64,000 nt of DNA from Tetrahymena thermophila SB210 (lineage: Eukaryota > Ciliophora > Oligohymenophorea > Hymenostomatida > Tetrahymenidae). The translations under genes and the position numbers were made by a program. The notes under the pieces are model-generated. The model was given only the letters and a program-made list of their open reading frames with translations, was not told the origin of the DNA and searched no databases. Of the stretch, positions 48,848-60,484 are shown piece by piece. Within the stretch, counting starts at the first letter, position 1. Each line of letters opens with the position of its first letter. The DNA is taken from positions 776,098 through 840,097 of the forward strand of contig NW_002476188.1 of NCBI RefSeq assembly GCF_000189635.1. The letters run 5' to 3'.

Positions 48848-51298
48848 TCAATTATTGTTGATGCTTACTCCTCCTTAGTAGGTAAATCCATCAAAATCTT
48901 GATTTCCTCCTGCCAAACCTCCGACATTAGGAGTGTAAGGGGTATTTTATACAGCTTGTTTAACAAATTCCTATTTGAATAAGATAAATTAATTATAATT
49001 GATGGATGGATGAATGAGTACAAATCAAAAAAAATCAAATAAATAAATAATTACATTAGAAATATATCTGGTATCTTATTCATTGTTGAATTTAAGTACG
49101 AAAGGAGGTCTAACATCTTTATTCAACAATTTTTCCCAATCAACTGTTTTGAAAAATGGATGGCTTTTTACTTAAGCAGCAGTATTCAATCTGTCTTTAG
49201 GCTATTAGATTTATTAATAATTTTAAATTAAAAAGTTTAAAAAAAAAATTGAGAATAAAATGCAATTTATTTTTACATTTTTAGCAAGCAATAACTAAAT
49301 GAGATCCCATGCATCATTCTAGAACTAAGGTTTTCTTTGAATATCACTGTTGATTCTTTATTGATACCTTTTGATAATTAATTTTAATGATAAATTAATG
49401 AATTTATTGGTTCTCAATTAAAATAATTACATTTATTGCTTGTCTCTGCTGTAGAAAGGTGGAGCGCCAGAAAGAAATTCATAAAGTACACAACCCTATA
49501 TTTAATTTAAATTTAGTAAGATTTTTTAATATCAAAAAGTTAAGCTTAATTACCAAACTGTACCAATCTACTTCTTTACCATGAGGTTAACCTATTCAAT
49601 TTATAATGGAAATGTTATAAATAAGCGAATAACTTTAATTTTTTATTTGTATTTTTCATCTCTTTCATTTAAAATTATCAAAATTATTATTTAAATAAAA
49701 GTGATATAATAAATTATTTAAGTGAGACTATCTCTGTATTTTTTGTGGTTATTTTGACCATAAATAAAAACAAGGCAGTTTTAAGAAAATATTTTTGTTG
49801 AAATTTACCTAATAGAATTTCAGGAGCTAAGTATTCAGGAGTGCCACAAATTGTTTTGGTCTTATCTGAGTCTTTTTTAATGGAAAATAGAAAATTATTA
49901 TAAAAGAATAATTTATATAATTGAGAATTGATAATATTATGATTTGATTGATGTGCAAGAAATTGATTGGATTCAATCTGAAAACAATATAGTGTTTTAT
50001 TTAATGGTAGAAAAAAAAATTTTTAATATGTTTGCTTAATATCAAAAAAAAAATAAATTTATAAATAAATCGTCGTAATCAAAATATGACAGATTTATTT
50101 TTAAATATCAGAAATTATCTGGCTACAATAAATTGCCACAATATTTTCAGAAATTGAGAAGTTTTAATTGAGTATTTTTATCTTATTTGATTGATTGATT
50201 AAGTTTTGAGATTAAACCCCACAAATTTATTTTATTTTGCAAAATAATAATCATCTCTTTAATCCCCTTAGAATCTTCAATTAAAGCTATCTTAGCTTTT
50301 TTTGAGTAAATACTCATTTTAAGTCTTTATTGATTTAATGAATAAGCAGTGGATAATTTTTTACCTTTTACACCTTATTTGGAGAGACCAAAGTCACATA
50401 TCTTGATGTGTCCATCTGCTCCTAGTAGTATATTTTCTGGTTTTAAATCTCTATAAATAGTGTCTTTAGAATGGAGATATTCCAGTGCGAGTACTAATTC
50501 TGAGACATAGAATCTAGCTACGTCTTCTTTAAAGTATTTGGCCTTTCTGATATGATAAAACATTTCACCACCTTGCATAAAGTCCATAACAAAGTAAAGT
50601 TTAGTAGTGGTTTAGAAGGCATATTTCAACTGAACAATGAAGGGAGATTTCATGTTAACCATAATATTTTTTTCCTCAATGGTCTTTAGCTTTTGGTGCT
50701 GTTTAGTTAAATTGCTTTTTCTCAATTACTTCATTGCGTAAATCTTGCCTATATTCATTTATACGAGTTTATTATTAATTTAACTAACTTACATATTTAT
50801 CATCTTCACTTTGACTCAGTAAACTCTAAAAAATCAGCCAAACTCTTTAACATGTTTCTAATTTTTTAGAGCTCCCGATTCATAATTTGTGAAGCAGATT
50901 GTTTTAAATATTTATTTGAAATTTTCTATAAATTTTACCATCATCTTTCTTCTAGACCATGAAAACTTTTCCGAAAGAACCTTCACCAATAACCTATTGT
51001 ATATGCAAAAAATTATAAAATTATTATTAAACATTGTCTCAAAATATTGAGATTTTTATTCAAAAATTACCTTTAAAATTTCAAAATCGCTCAATACAAC
51101 TTTTTATTAATTATTTTATTCATCTTCGTTATTTCCCTTAATTTAAATTCTAACTGTCTCTTCAGAGTTAGGTTTGGTAGAGCCCATATCATCTTCTAAA
51201 TCTTCTTATTTTTGATCATCACCAAGCAACTTGGAATTAGTATTTTGATCATCCTCATTATCAGGCTTACCGCCAAACACACTCAAACATGCTCCCAT
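48848..51298 (-). CDS. AGC-family serine/threonine protein kinase, N-myristoylation motif
   Basis: Multi-exon minus-strand gene, ATG 51298 to TGA 48850-48848; exon 1 is 51298-51071. The protein starts [10 protein letters not shown]: Gly2, Ser6 and neighbouring Cys4 fit dual myristoylation/palmitoylation and membrane tethering. After an acidic linker the kinase domain is complete: [12 protein letters not shown] (Gly loop), IYAMKQL (Lys), [12 protein letters not shown] (catalytic loop), ICDFGLSK (DFG) and the activation loop [18 protein letters not shown]-terminal AGC extension follows ([21 protein letters not shown]). It ends with [11 protein letters not shown], a close match to the F-x-x-F-[ST]-[YF] hydrophobic motif of Akt/S6K/PKC-like kinases. 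The activation-loop Thr and hydrophobic-motif Thr suggest PDK1/TOR-style control by family knowledge. No PH or cyclic-nucleotide domain is present, so it is not a typical Akt or PKG. Confidence 0.93.
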
Positions 51299-54200
51299 TT
51301 TTCTATTAGTATTTTTGATAGATTTTGATTTTATTTGTCAGACTATTTGCCTTGTTAAATAGTTTATAACTCTCTAATTCTTATTTCGAGTATATAAATA
51401 AATCAACCAAAAGGTAAATTAATTTGTAATTTGATTATGCTTTTAAGAAATTTTAAAAGTTTTTTACTTTTTTTAGTTATTTATTAATTTAATGGAATTC
51501 TTATTACAAGCTAATTAGGGGGTATAATATGCTTGCTTTTTTATAGGCCTTTTGTTTTTTGGTTTGATTACTACTTTAATTAGATTTAATAAAAATTAAA
51601 GGATTGATTGATTGATTTAATCATAAAAAATTACATTTATCTAAAGATATATAGCAAATACATTTATTTTGCGGATCTTAGCTTTTGATAATAATCATAA
51701 TAATTCGCAAGAAGTTTAGTTTTACCTAAAATACTCTCTAGATTAATCATAGATTGACTCGCACCGATCAAAATAATTGCTTTCTATTTTGATTATAAAC
51801 ATTCTTTTATTTATAAGCAATTTCAAGTAGTATTATTAAAATATCTTTGTGTTCACATTTTTATTTATTAATATCCTTCAATTGTAAATTAACTATTCAT
51901 TTTTGCATTTCAAAAAGAGTTAATGATAAATTAGAATTAAATATTTTAATTCGTTCATTAAATGTATAGTTATCTTTAAAAAATAGAAATTATCTGTTTT
52001 AATTTAGTGGTTTTTAAAATTATTTTTCAATACTTGGTCATGTAAACAAACTAGACGATTTTATAATTTGTTTTGAAATTTATCAATTTTACAAAGCAAA
52101 CAAAATTATGATTTGGTTATTTATAAACTTCAAAAGTAGTTGATATTTGTTTACTTATGTATTAAATTGTGTTACAAAAAATATTAAGTTTATTACAATA
52201 CATTTTATTCACATTTCAAATTCGTTTTGGTTAATTGGAAGTTAAATGTCAATTTTGGTTGTTGATACCAACTTAAGTTGGTTTAGACTTTTGTAAAAGT
52301 TTCATAAAGAAAATTTGAGGTAATAAAAATTATTTTTAATTACCTTCCATAAAAAAAGAAGGAATTATTCTTATTTTATTTTGTTGTGGTAGATTTAAAT
52401 GTATAGAATAAAAGTTGAGAAAATGCTATTTTATAAATTAAGAGTAAAAAAATTTCTATTTTAAAGAGGAGATCAAAAAAAATATTGAGAATGGAGATAA
52501 GATTTGATTTTATTTAATGACTAATTTACTTTACATGAATAACAATTCCTTAATTAATAAATTTATCTCAGTATTTTTCCTGCTTTTTTTTTGAGCAAAT
52601 CTGATTTAATTAAATTTTGACTTTGTAAAAATAATCCTATTACACAGTTTATAACTCTAAAAATTAAAAATGTTAAGTAAACTAATATTTTTTGGATAAA
52701 AAATTTAAAAATTGAGATCATTTTTCCTTTGGAAATCAATTTGCTTTTTGTTTAAATGCATTTTATAAAGCATTTTAAAAATTAATACTAATAAAAATAA
52801 TATTGAATTCACATTTCTAATAGAAAATATCTAAACAATTAAATGGAGAATAAATTTATTATTAATTTTAATTTTCACTTTTCTAATTAGTTTTATAGGA
52901 TAGTAAGATAAAGATAATATTAAATTTTATTTCTATTAAATTAGTGAGGTTAAAAAGGTTGTCCAAGATTTACTTTACACTTCCTAGATATAATCAAAGC
53001 ATCATGTTGTATAAAATTATAGATCCACCAAATCAATAAAAATGATATAATTTAAATCTACTAATTAATTATAATTTTGGTCTCTGAATAATTAAAAATC
53101 CTTTGCTTAAAACATATTTCAATGCTTTTTAAAAGCACGTATTTATACTTTTTATAATATCTATAAAAAATACAGAAAATATTTTAGAAAAATAAACTAA
53201 GTTAGCATTAAAAGTTAAAAGAAATATTCAGATATTTATTTTGTTTCATAATTTAAGATATAAAGTAATATATTTAAATTAAAATTAACACATGATATAT
53301 AATTTATTTTATCTACTTTACTAAAAAGCCTTCTTTTTTATAATACCATCTAGAAAAATATTAATTTTGAAATTATACTTGTTTGATGATTAATTTTGTT
53401 TTTTTTATTAAATGTTACTAAATATTTTATATTAATTAATAATATAAGCTCACTAAGTTATAAAACAATATAAAGATTTTTAGAAAATTTTAAAATTCTA
53501 ACTAAATTTTTAACCATTTTTCCTAATTAAGTTTGCCCTCTGGAATTTAAAATTATTTAAAAAATATGAATTTAGATTGTAAAAATGTTTTTTTTTAACA
53601 CAAATAAATTTGAAAATTATATTTTTATTCAATAAAAAATTATCAAATTTTTTTTATATATCTCCTATTAATAAAATAATGACAGAAACTCAGAAAAAAA
53701 TCTTCATTATATACATTTATATTATAAACCATATGTTAAAAATAAATGACAAAATCAAATTTTTATAAATTTGAATTTAAAGAGCAAATTTTTTTTTAAA
53801 GATAATTAACGAAGTAAACTTAATAGTAAGATATTAAAACAATTATTGTAATTGAGACTTATTAACAGATAAATATAAAACAAATTTTAGAGTTGACAAA
53901 ATAATAATTATTTATTTATTTGTTTTTATCTTTAACTTAATTTAAATTATTCGTATTCCATTTAATTTATGATAGAAATTTATTTTTGATAATAAATAAT
54001 TAAAATATCCATAAAAATATCTCTAAACTACTCAAAAATCTATGCTATAGAAATTCATTTTGCCTTTAAAATTACCATCGAATATTTACTAAATCCTTTG
54101 CTTTTCTTAAATTTTGTTTTCACTATTTTCATGCAATAAGTAAAAAAAATAAACAATATTTAATAGATTGATTTAAAAAAAATAATTTAATTAACAAATT

Positions 54201-54388
54201 ATTAATAAAACTATTGATTCAATTCTAAATTATTGTTTATAATTATTTCATTTTGTTTTATTATTTAATAGTTTTTAAAAGTCAAATAAGTTAAAAAAAC
54301 ACAAAAATAAATGATTTTCTTCATTTGTTTATTATATTTAAAATAAAATAATGTTTCGTTATTAGGATTGTTATTGGATTTTTAAAAT
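51299..54388. other. large AT-rich intergenic region with a 16-bp palindrome
   Basis: Three kilobases with no coding frame I can support. It begins with the promoter side of the AGC kinase. The only notable element is the palindrome at 52267-52282. Confidence 0.6.
52267..52282. repeat. perfect 16-bp palindrome
   Basis: accaacttaagttggt reads the same on both strands with no loop. It is unusually GC-containing for this intergenic DNA and could be a dimeric-protein binding site; function unknown. Confidence 0.6.
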
Positions 54389-57300
54389 TCATGAAAGGTT
54401 AATGTCAAAAGAGAAGAATATTTAAAGAAAATTATTTTTTGAAGATTTTGAATCATTAAAGTCTTAAATTCCAAAATAAGTACTTTCAAAAATTAATTAA
54501 TAATCAGATAAATAATTTTGACAACTCTATCAAAAACCCTGTTTATTTATTATTAATAATATATTTTTAATATAAATTTACCTAAAATCTATATAAATGT
54601 CCTTTAATTGTTTGCATTTTCTAAGAGAATCTGCTGTGCCTATAAGCCCATGGTCGGTAATTCGGTTTTCTCTTTTTTAAAAAAAGAATAAATTATTTTG
54701 TTAGAAAGTAAAAATAATTTTAAATAAGTTATATATCCAATTTCATATAATTTAAAATTTTAATTATCTATATAAAGATTCATTAAAGTTTTTGTAGATC
54801 TTACGAAAAAAATAGCTCTACTAATTATAGCTTTTAACAGAATTATAATTTATCTACAACAGAGATTAGTCCTTAGTCATCTATTTTATTTTACCTATAT
54901 TATTTATTTGTATATTATTTCTAATATTAGTAATTTATTTGTTGATTATTTACTAAAAGTAAAATTCTAATGATTATAATAAAATATTATCTTTAAATAT
55001 TTCTGCCAATCCTTTAAACCCATCACTACTTAAATCGTTTCTCCTAATAAAATTATATTTCAATATGTATTAAAATATTTGCTAAAATCGAAATGTTTAA
55101 ATTACTAAAAGCATAATTTGAGTTCATGCAATTACTTAAAATTGGTTAACACTTCTGTAATACCGTAGAAATCTTGATCGTTGATACAAATATCTCTAAT
55201 TTTAGAATATTGTGAAATTATAAATATCAATAGAACTTTATTTCTTAATTATTTTTACGCTAAATACAGAGAAAGACTTGTAAGTTTCTTTTGCTATTAA
55301 AGAGCCTTTAATACATCTATTAGCCCATTTCCTGTGATTTAATTTTCACTATTTTAGTTTTAAAATAATTTTCAAATTCGAAAAGACAAAGATTAAATTT
55401 AAATTACGAGAAATGTAGCTTTAATTCTTGCAATTAAATTTAACTCGAATTAGCTAGTGGAATAAGACCTCTAAAACCATCATCTGTAATTCTATTTTTT
55501 CTATTTATATTTTTGTATTTTATTTTGCTAATTTTTTACAAATACTGATTGATTAATTACGTGAAACTAAGAGAAAGTTTTCTCAGCAGCAAACACTTAT
55601 TTATAGACTGAAATAATTGTAGAATGCCTCTATCTCTAATTTAGTTTTCTCTAAATAACAGAAAAATGTTAGCATTAAACCTTAGTAAAAATATTAAATT
55701 ACTCAAAATTGATAGTTAATATCTCTAAAGACTTGGAATGATCATTAACCAAGCTGGTAATTGCAAATAATCCACTATCTGTTATTAAATTGACACTTTT
55801 AAATTAAATTATGAATTTATTACTCATTATTAATTTAAAATAACTAAAAGTAATTTATATTTACTAAAATTGTAATTCTAGCTCTTAAATATTCTTGCAT
55901 AATTTGATGGCATCAATTATTCCATATAACTATCCATCACCTATTTATGTTCTCCTTCATATCAAAATTAAATAATTAAAATTATTTTTGTTTTAAGAAT
56001 TTTACGATTCGTTAGCACTTATTTTTTATAAGTTTCTTTGTGAAAAATACTTCTGATAATACATTTGATAGTCTTTGCTAATTTTTTGTTAGTTTTAAAG
56101 AAGCTTTGATATTTCTTTTATATAAATAGCCATTAAATCTTATTCATTAAACTCAAAATTTTTCTTAAGAGTGTTAATCAGTTCACTAGTTTCTTATCTC
56201 TCTTTTTTCGATACCTTCACCATATTTAAAATAATCTTTTCTATGTAAAATTTATGATGAGAGTCGAATGGTATGTAGTCTTGTATGTCATTATTATTTT
56301 TGATATCGATAGATTCCTCAAGTTCAAATCCTTTTCCAATAATTATTTCAGACAAAACCATTCCAAGGGCATATGTATCCATCTAAATTATTATAAAGAA
56401 ACCATTTATTGAATTTTAAATATAAAATTTAGACTTTTAAATAAAATGTTTTAAAATAATCTTTGATTATTAAAAAAAATAGAAATACTTCAAAAAATTT
56501 TGATATAAATTGGGTTTATCTTTTGATTTTTTGTTAAATATTATAAAAACTTATTAAAAACATTCAAAGGTATTATTCAAAAAATATGCTTATTGCTAAA
56601 TTATTAATAATTTATTTAGTTAATTTATAATAAAATAAGAAATAATTTTAAATTATTTATAATTACCTTATTTTAAAATCTTGAAGTATCTTGTTCTTTT
56701 TCTAGTTCTGGAGCACCATAAATTTAAGTTCTTTATAGTTGCTAAATGATAAATATATAATATATTAAAAAGTGTTAAAGATTTAATAAATCTTACTTTG
56801 GAATTAGATGAAGCAGGTTTATTAGATTTCATTAAAACTTGAGCCAAACCAAAATCAGCTAATTTTTTATTTATTTTTTAGTAGAATAATAAATTAATCA
56901 GAAAATTTATGTCAATTGAATATCCTTACTAAACATAAATTTATTTTTAGGTCTATTGTATAAGATATTTTCTGTCTTGATATCTCCATGTATTAATCCT
57001 AAATTTTCAAGTTCTGCTAAACCTTCTAACAGTTGCAGTGTAGTTTCATATATTTGTTTATCTGTTAGCTTGCAACTTTCAAGAATTTCCTTAAGGGAGC
57101 CTATTTTGTAATTGATAATATCAATCTAAAAATTTTGCAAATTCAATTTAATTTACAATCAGCCAACTCTTACACAATGTAATAAGTGTTTAAAGAAGGA
57201 TTGTATACAATTTCATGTATCTGCGCAAGATGTTATGTATTTTTTATTTATTTGTATTTTGTTGATTGTTTAAGAGCTGTTTCTAAACCAGAGTTCTTGC

Positions 57301-57403
57301 TATAAATTATTTTAATTGCTACACTCTAATAATTCTCAGAATATGCTTGTATTTGCTAACCAAATAATCCATTTCCTAATATTCCAACATATTAATATTT
57401 CAT
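54389..57403 (-). CDS. protein kinase with C-terminal leucine-rich repeats, one repeat per exon
   Basis: Minus-strand gene starting at ATG 57403 (MKYQYVGILGNGLFGQQI). The kinase part is spread over about five exons: Gly loop GNGLFG, VAIKIIYSK, catalytic loop GLIHGDIKTENILY (HGD, not HRD), DFGLAQV, then IYGAPELEKEQDTSRF and MDTYALGMVLSEII. A helical linker (about 56040-56200) leads to at least eight consecutive exons of about 85-100 nt. Each encodes one ribonuclease-inhibitor-like LRR and is separated by introns of about 50-70 nt. Examples: LITDSGLFAITSLVN, NRITDDGFRGLIPLAN, NQITGNGLIDVLKAL and NRITDHGLIGTADSL. The last certain LRR exon ends at 54583. A final exon to a TGA near 54389 is tentative. 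The start is also uncertain: an ATG frame at about 57498 (MAPTRANKYKNF) might be an upstream exon. Confidence 0.82.
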
Positions 57404-58255
57404 TTAACTTAAAAACTTGATCTAATTCTAAAATATGTTAATATCTATGCTATTCTATTCACAAAATTCTTATATTTATTAGCTCTAGTAGGAGCCATGA
57501 ATAATTTAACCCATTTAATTTCCTATTAACTTTAAATTGATATTTGATTTTCTTTTAAATTTTAATAAATAAAAAAATTATGCAGAAAATTCACAAAAAA
57601 TAAAAACAATTATTATCATAATTAAATAAATAAAGTTACTCTATATTTTATATGATTTAGATAACTCAAAAACTAATATTGTAGCTTTCTTAGAATATAT
57701 TAATTAAAATTTTAACTAAAAAAATGAAGCCTTATTCATTAAGCCAGTTCAATAACAAACATTCGATGGTTAATTATAGAAAATAAATATGCTTAGTATA
57801 AAGCAATCTAATAAAAAAATAAATAACAAACTAACTTGCTTACTAATGAAGTGACTTAATTAGTTATTGAGTCTAATGATACAATAAATATAAAATTAAT
57901 TTGCTAAAAATAAAGTAAGTTAATTTATCTTTTAACTAAAAAGAAAATGAAACATTAATAAGAGGTTACCTTTATTTATGAATCTTTATCGTATATGAAA
58001 TAATATTTTATTTTTTATGTTATAGACATACTATTGTTTTTAAGCTGTATTATAAAAACAAAATTTATTGCATTTATTTTTAAAATTTAAAAGAAAATAT
58101 TTAATGTTAGAATTAATTTTTTTCATTATACAAGATTTAAAATCAAAAAAGAAGGGTAATTAGGGAAAATAAATATACTCATTGATTTTAAGGATAAATA
58201 AATATAAAATGTGTTAAAAAAACATAATTAATTTTTTTATTTTTTATTTAATTAT
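57404..58255. other. intergenic
   Basis: AT-rich; apart from the possible upstream kinase exon around 57400-57500 nothing is seen. The right end holds the 3' flank of the farnesyltransferase gene. Confidence 0.5.
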
Positions 58256-59936
58256 TCATTAGATTGGAGGAAGTTTTGCATAAAAACTTTTAGCAAAATC
58301 TAATTTATCTTAAGGTAAATTGTAAACTACATTAATTTATTTAGTTGAACTTGTCATTTTGTTCATAAAGTACTCTTCTTCTTTATTATCAGCACTTCTT
58401 TGGGCACTGCTTAAACCACTTAACGAATAACAAGTATGGTACAAATCTGGGAACTTCCCTGGTTTATCGTAAAGCCCTCCATCTTTTTCTTAGCAAAGTA
58501 GAATGTATGCTTGTAGTTTCTATTGATCATATAACCTAAGTAGCATTAAAAAATAATTTTTATCGTTTTTTGAATCCAAATATTTAATAAAAAATTACAA
58601 TTAATTGTTGTATGAAGCAGCTCCACCAGTAATTTCATTTAATATTCTAAATGTAGCACCTTGCCAAAAAGAGTAACAATTGTCAACAAGTTTATTAGTT
58701 CTACCCTAAAAACCACCTTCTGTCTTCATTTATTTCTCTGTAAGCCAATAGGTGAATCTATTTAAATTTATTCTATGTCCTTGTTTTAGTATTGCTAATG
58801 CAGCTAGTCCACAATAAGATAAACCTCCATGAGCTTCACCAAATGGCTCTGGAGCAATACCTCCTTCGTAAGTTTAACTGGAGCAAATAAAATCTACAAC
58901 TCCATCAATAAGTTCTTGTGTCATTATGTTCAGAACATCTGCTATAAGCACAGCAATATAAACTCCTCTCATATCTGACTCTCCTCCTTCACATAAAAGG
59001 AAACTACCTTTCATAGCTGGATTTCTGCATCTCAACAAAAAATTATACATTCCTTTTCTATCAACAATAGATAAACATTCTTCACTTCCTTTATTTATTT
59101 ATTTAAGATGGAAATTAGTTAATTAATTATGGATTATTGAAAGTCTAAAGTTAGCATTTTTAAAATATTTATAAGCCTAAATCTTTATTTTATTTATGAA
59201 AAATATAATTTATCTATGCAAATTAATAAATAACCCTAAGTATTTTAAGTATTATTCTCAAAGTTCATTTGATTTTAATAGAACAAACAATTAAATATAG
59301 CAAAATGCATTTAATTTACCTAGCTCTACTAAAGAACAGATTGCAGCATAGCTAGAAGCAATGTGAGGAAACTAATAATGACCTCCACAGAAACCTCCTA
59401 AAGGATCTTGAGTTTTTTTTAAGAAATCTAAGAGCTAAAATAATATTTTTTAGTCTTGGATTGTTAAACAAGGATCATTTAATAAATAAATAGAATGTAT
59501 AATCCAGAAAATAACCCATGGATGTCCTACGTCATAGTATCTAATATTAAATTCTTTAAAAATTTTTAAATTCATTGCTACATTTATGTTCAAGAATAAA
59601 TAATCTGAAATGCAAAATTCAATCCTTACTTAAATCGAATAAAGCCTTTCTCAAATAATTTCCATGAGCCTCTTTATTTAAAACACCAAATTCAATATCT
59701 TCATCATCTTCTTCGTCGCTATCTACATCTACATAGTCATCATTGTTTTTTTGCTCATTTTAAACTTCTGGGTCATTATTTTTCTTTTCTTACAAATTTT
59801 ATTTTTTTAAGAGCTCTTTCTAAAGAATCTTTTCATACAATTCACGAACTGCATTTTCAACTCTTGATTACTCTACAATTGTTCTATCCTTTTGCTTTAA
59901 GACACCCTCTAAATCTTCTTTTCTCTATTTACTCAT
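58256..59936 (-). CDS. protein farnesyltransferase subunit beta
   Basis: Catalytic zinc subunit that transfers farnesyl to CaaX-box Cys in the cytosol with an alpha partner. Exons 59936-59630, 59577-59320, 59088-58599 and 58535-58256 give 444 aa with consistent phases, close to the usual beta length. The first ~95 residues are a charged, acidic, coiled-coil-like extension (VDVDSDEEDDEDIEFG). Then come the alpha-alpha barrel repeats: YYDVGHPWVIFWIIHS, DPLGGFCGGHYQFPHIASSY, MRGVYIAVLIADVLN, TYEGGIAPEPFGEAHGGLSY and TEGGFQGRTNKLVDNCYSFWQ. The zinc ligands are the Asp and Cys of LVDNC and the His of DLYHTCYSLSGLS, all present. Overall motif pattern (GGFQGR..KLVD.CYSFW) points to FTase rather than GGTase. 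The C-terminal tail is longer and Lys-rich. Confidence 0.95.
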
Positions 59937-60484
59937 ATTTAATTTATTGCTTAATCAATAAAAAATTATTAAATTTGTTAAATATAATTCGAAATATAAA
60001 GAGATAGTTGCTATTGAATCTATTCATAAGCTATATTAATACATTCCGATACAAATATATATAATATATGAATGAATTAGAGGAAACGTTTGTCAGTAGA
60101 AAATAAATATAACATTTTAAGTATTTTGAATGAAAACTAAAATAAATTATTCTATTTTACTTCATCAAAAACTTTTTTATTAAAAACTTAACTTATTTGT
60201 TTATGAATAGATAAAAAAATGTTAAAGGACCTAAATTTAACTAAATTAAGTATAATATTCCTACATTAATTATCTTTAAGTTCACAAACATATTAGAATT
60301 TTAATTAAATTATGTTAAAAATGATGAATCACACATATACATACTTTATTTATCTTGCTCACAAACTTTCTTACCAAAAAAAATAGAATGTTATAAAATT
60401 AAAGATTTAACATAATTCAAAATAAAAAAATAGATTCATTTTTGTTTTATAAATGTAAGAAAGTAACATAAATAATTGAAACAC
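59937..60484. other. intergenic
   Basis: AT-rich spacer between the farnesyltransferase start and the 3' end of the seven-helix gene. No feature recognised. Confidence 0.5.
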
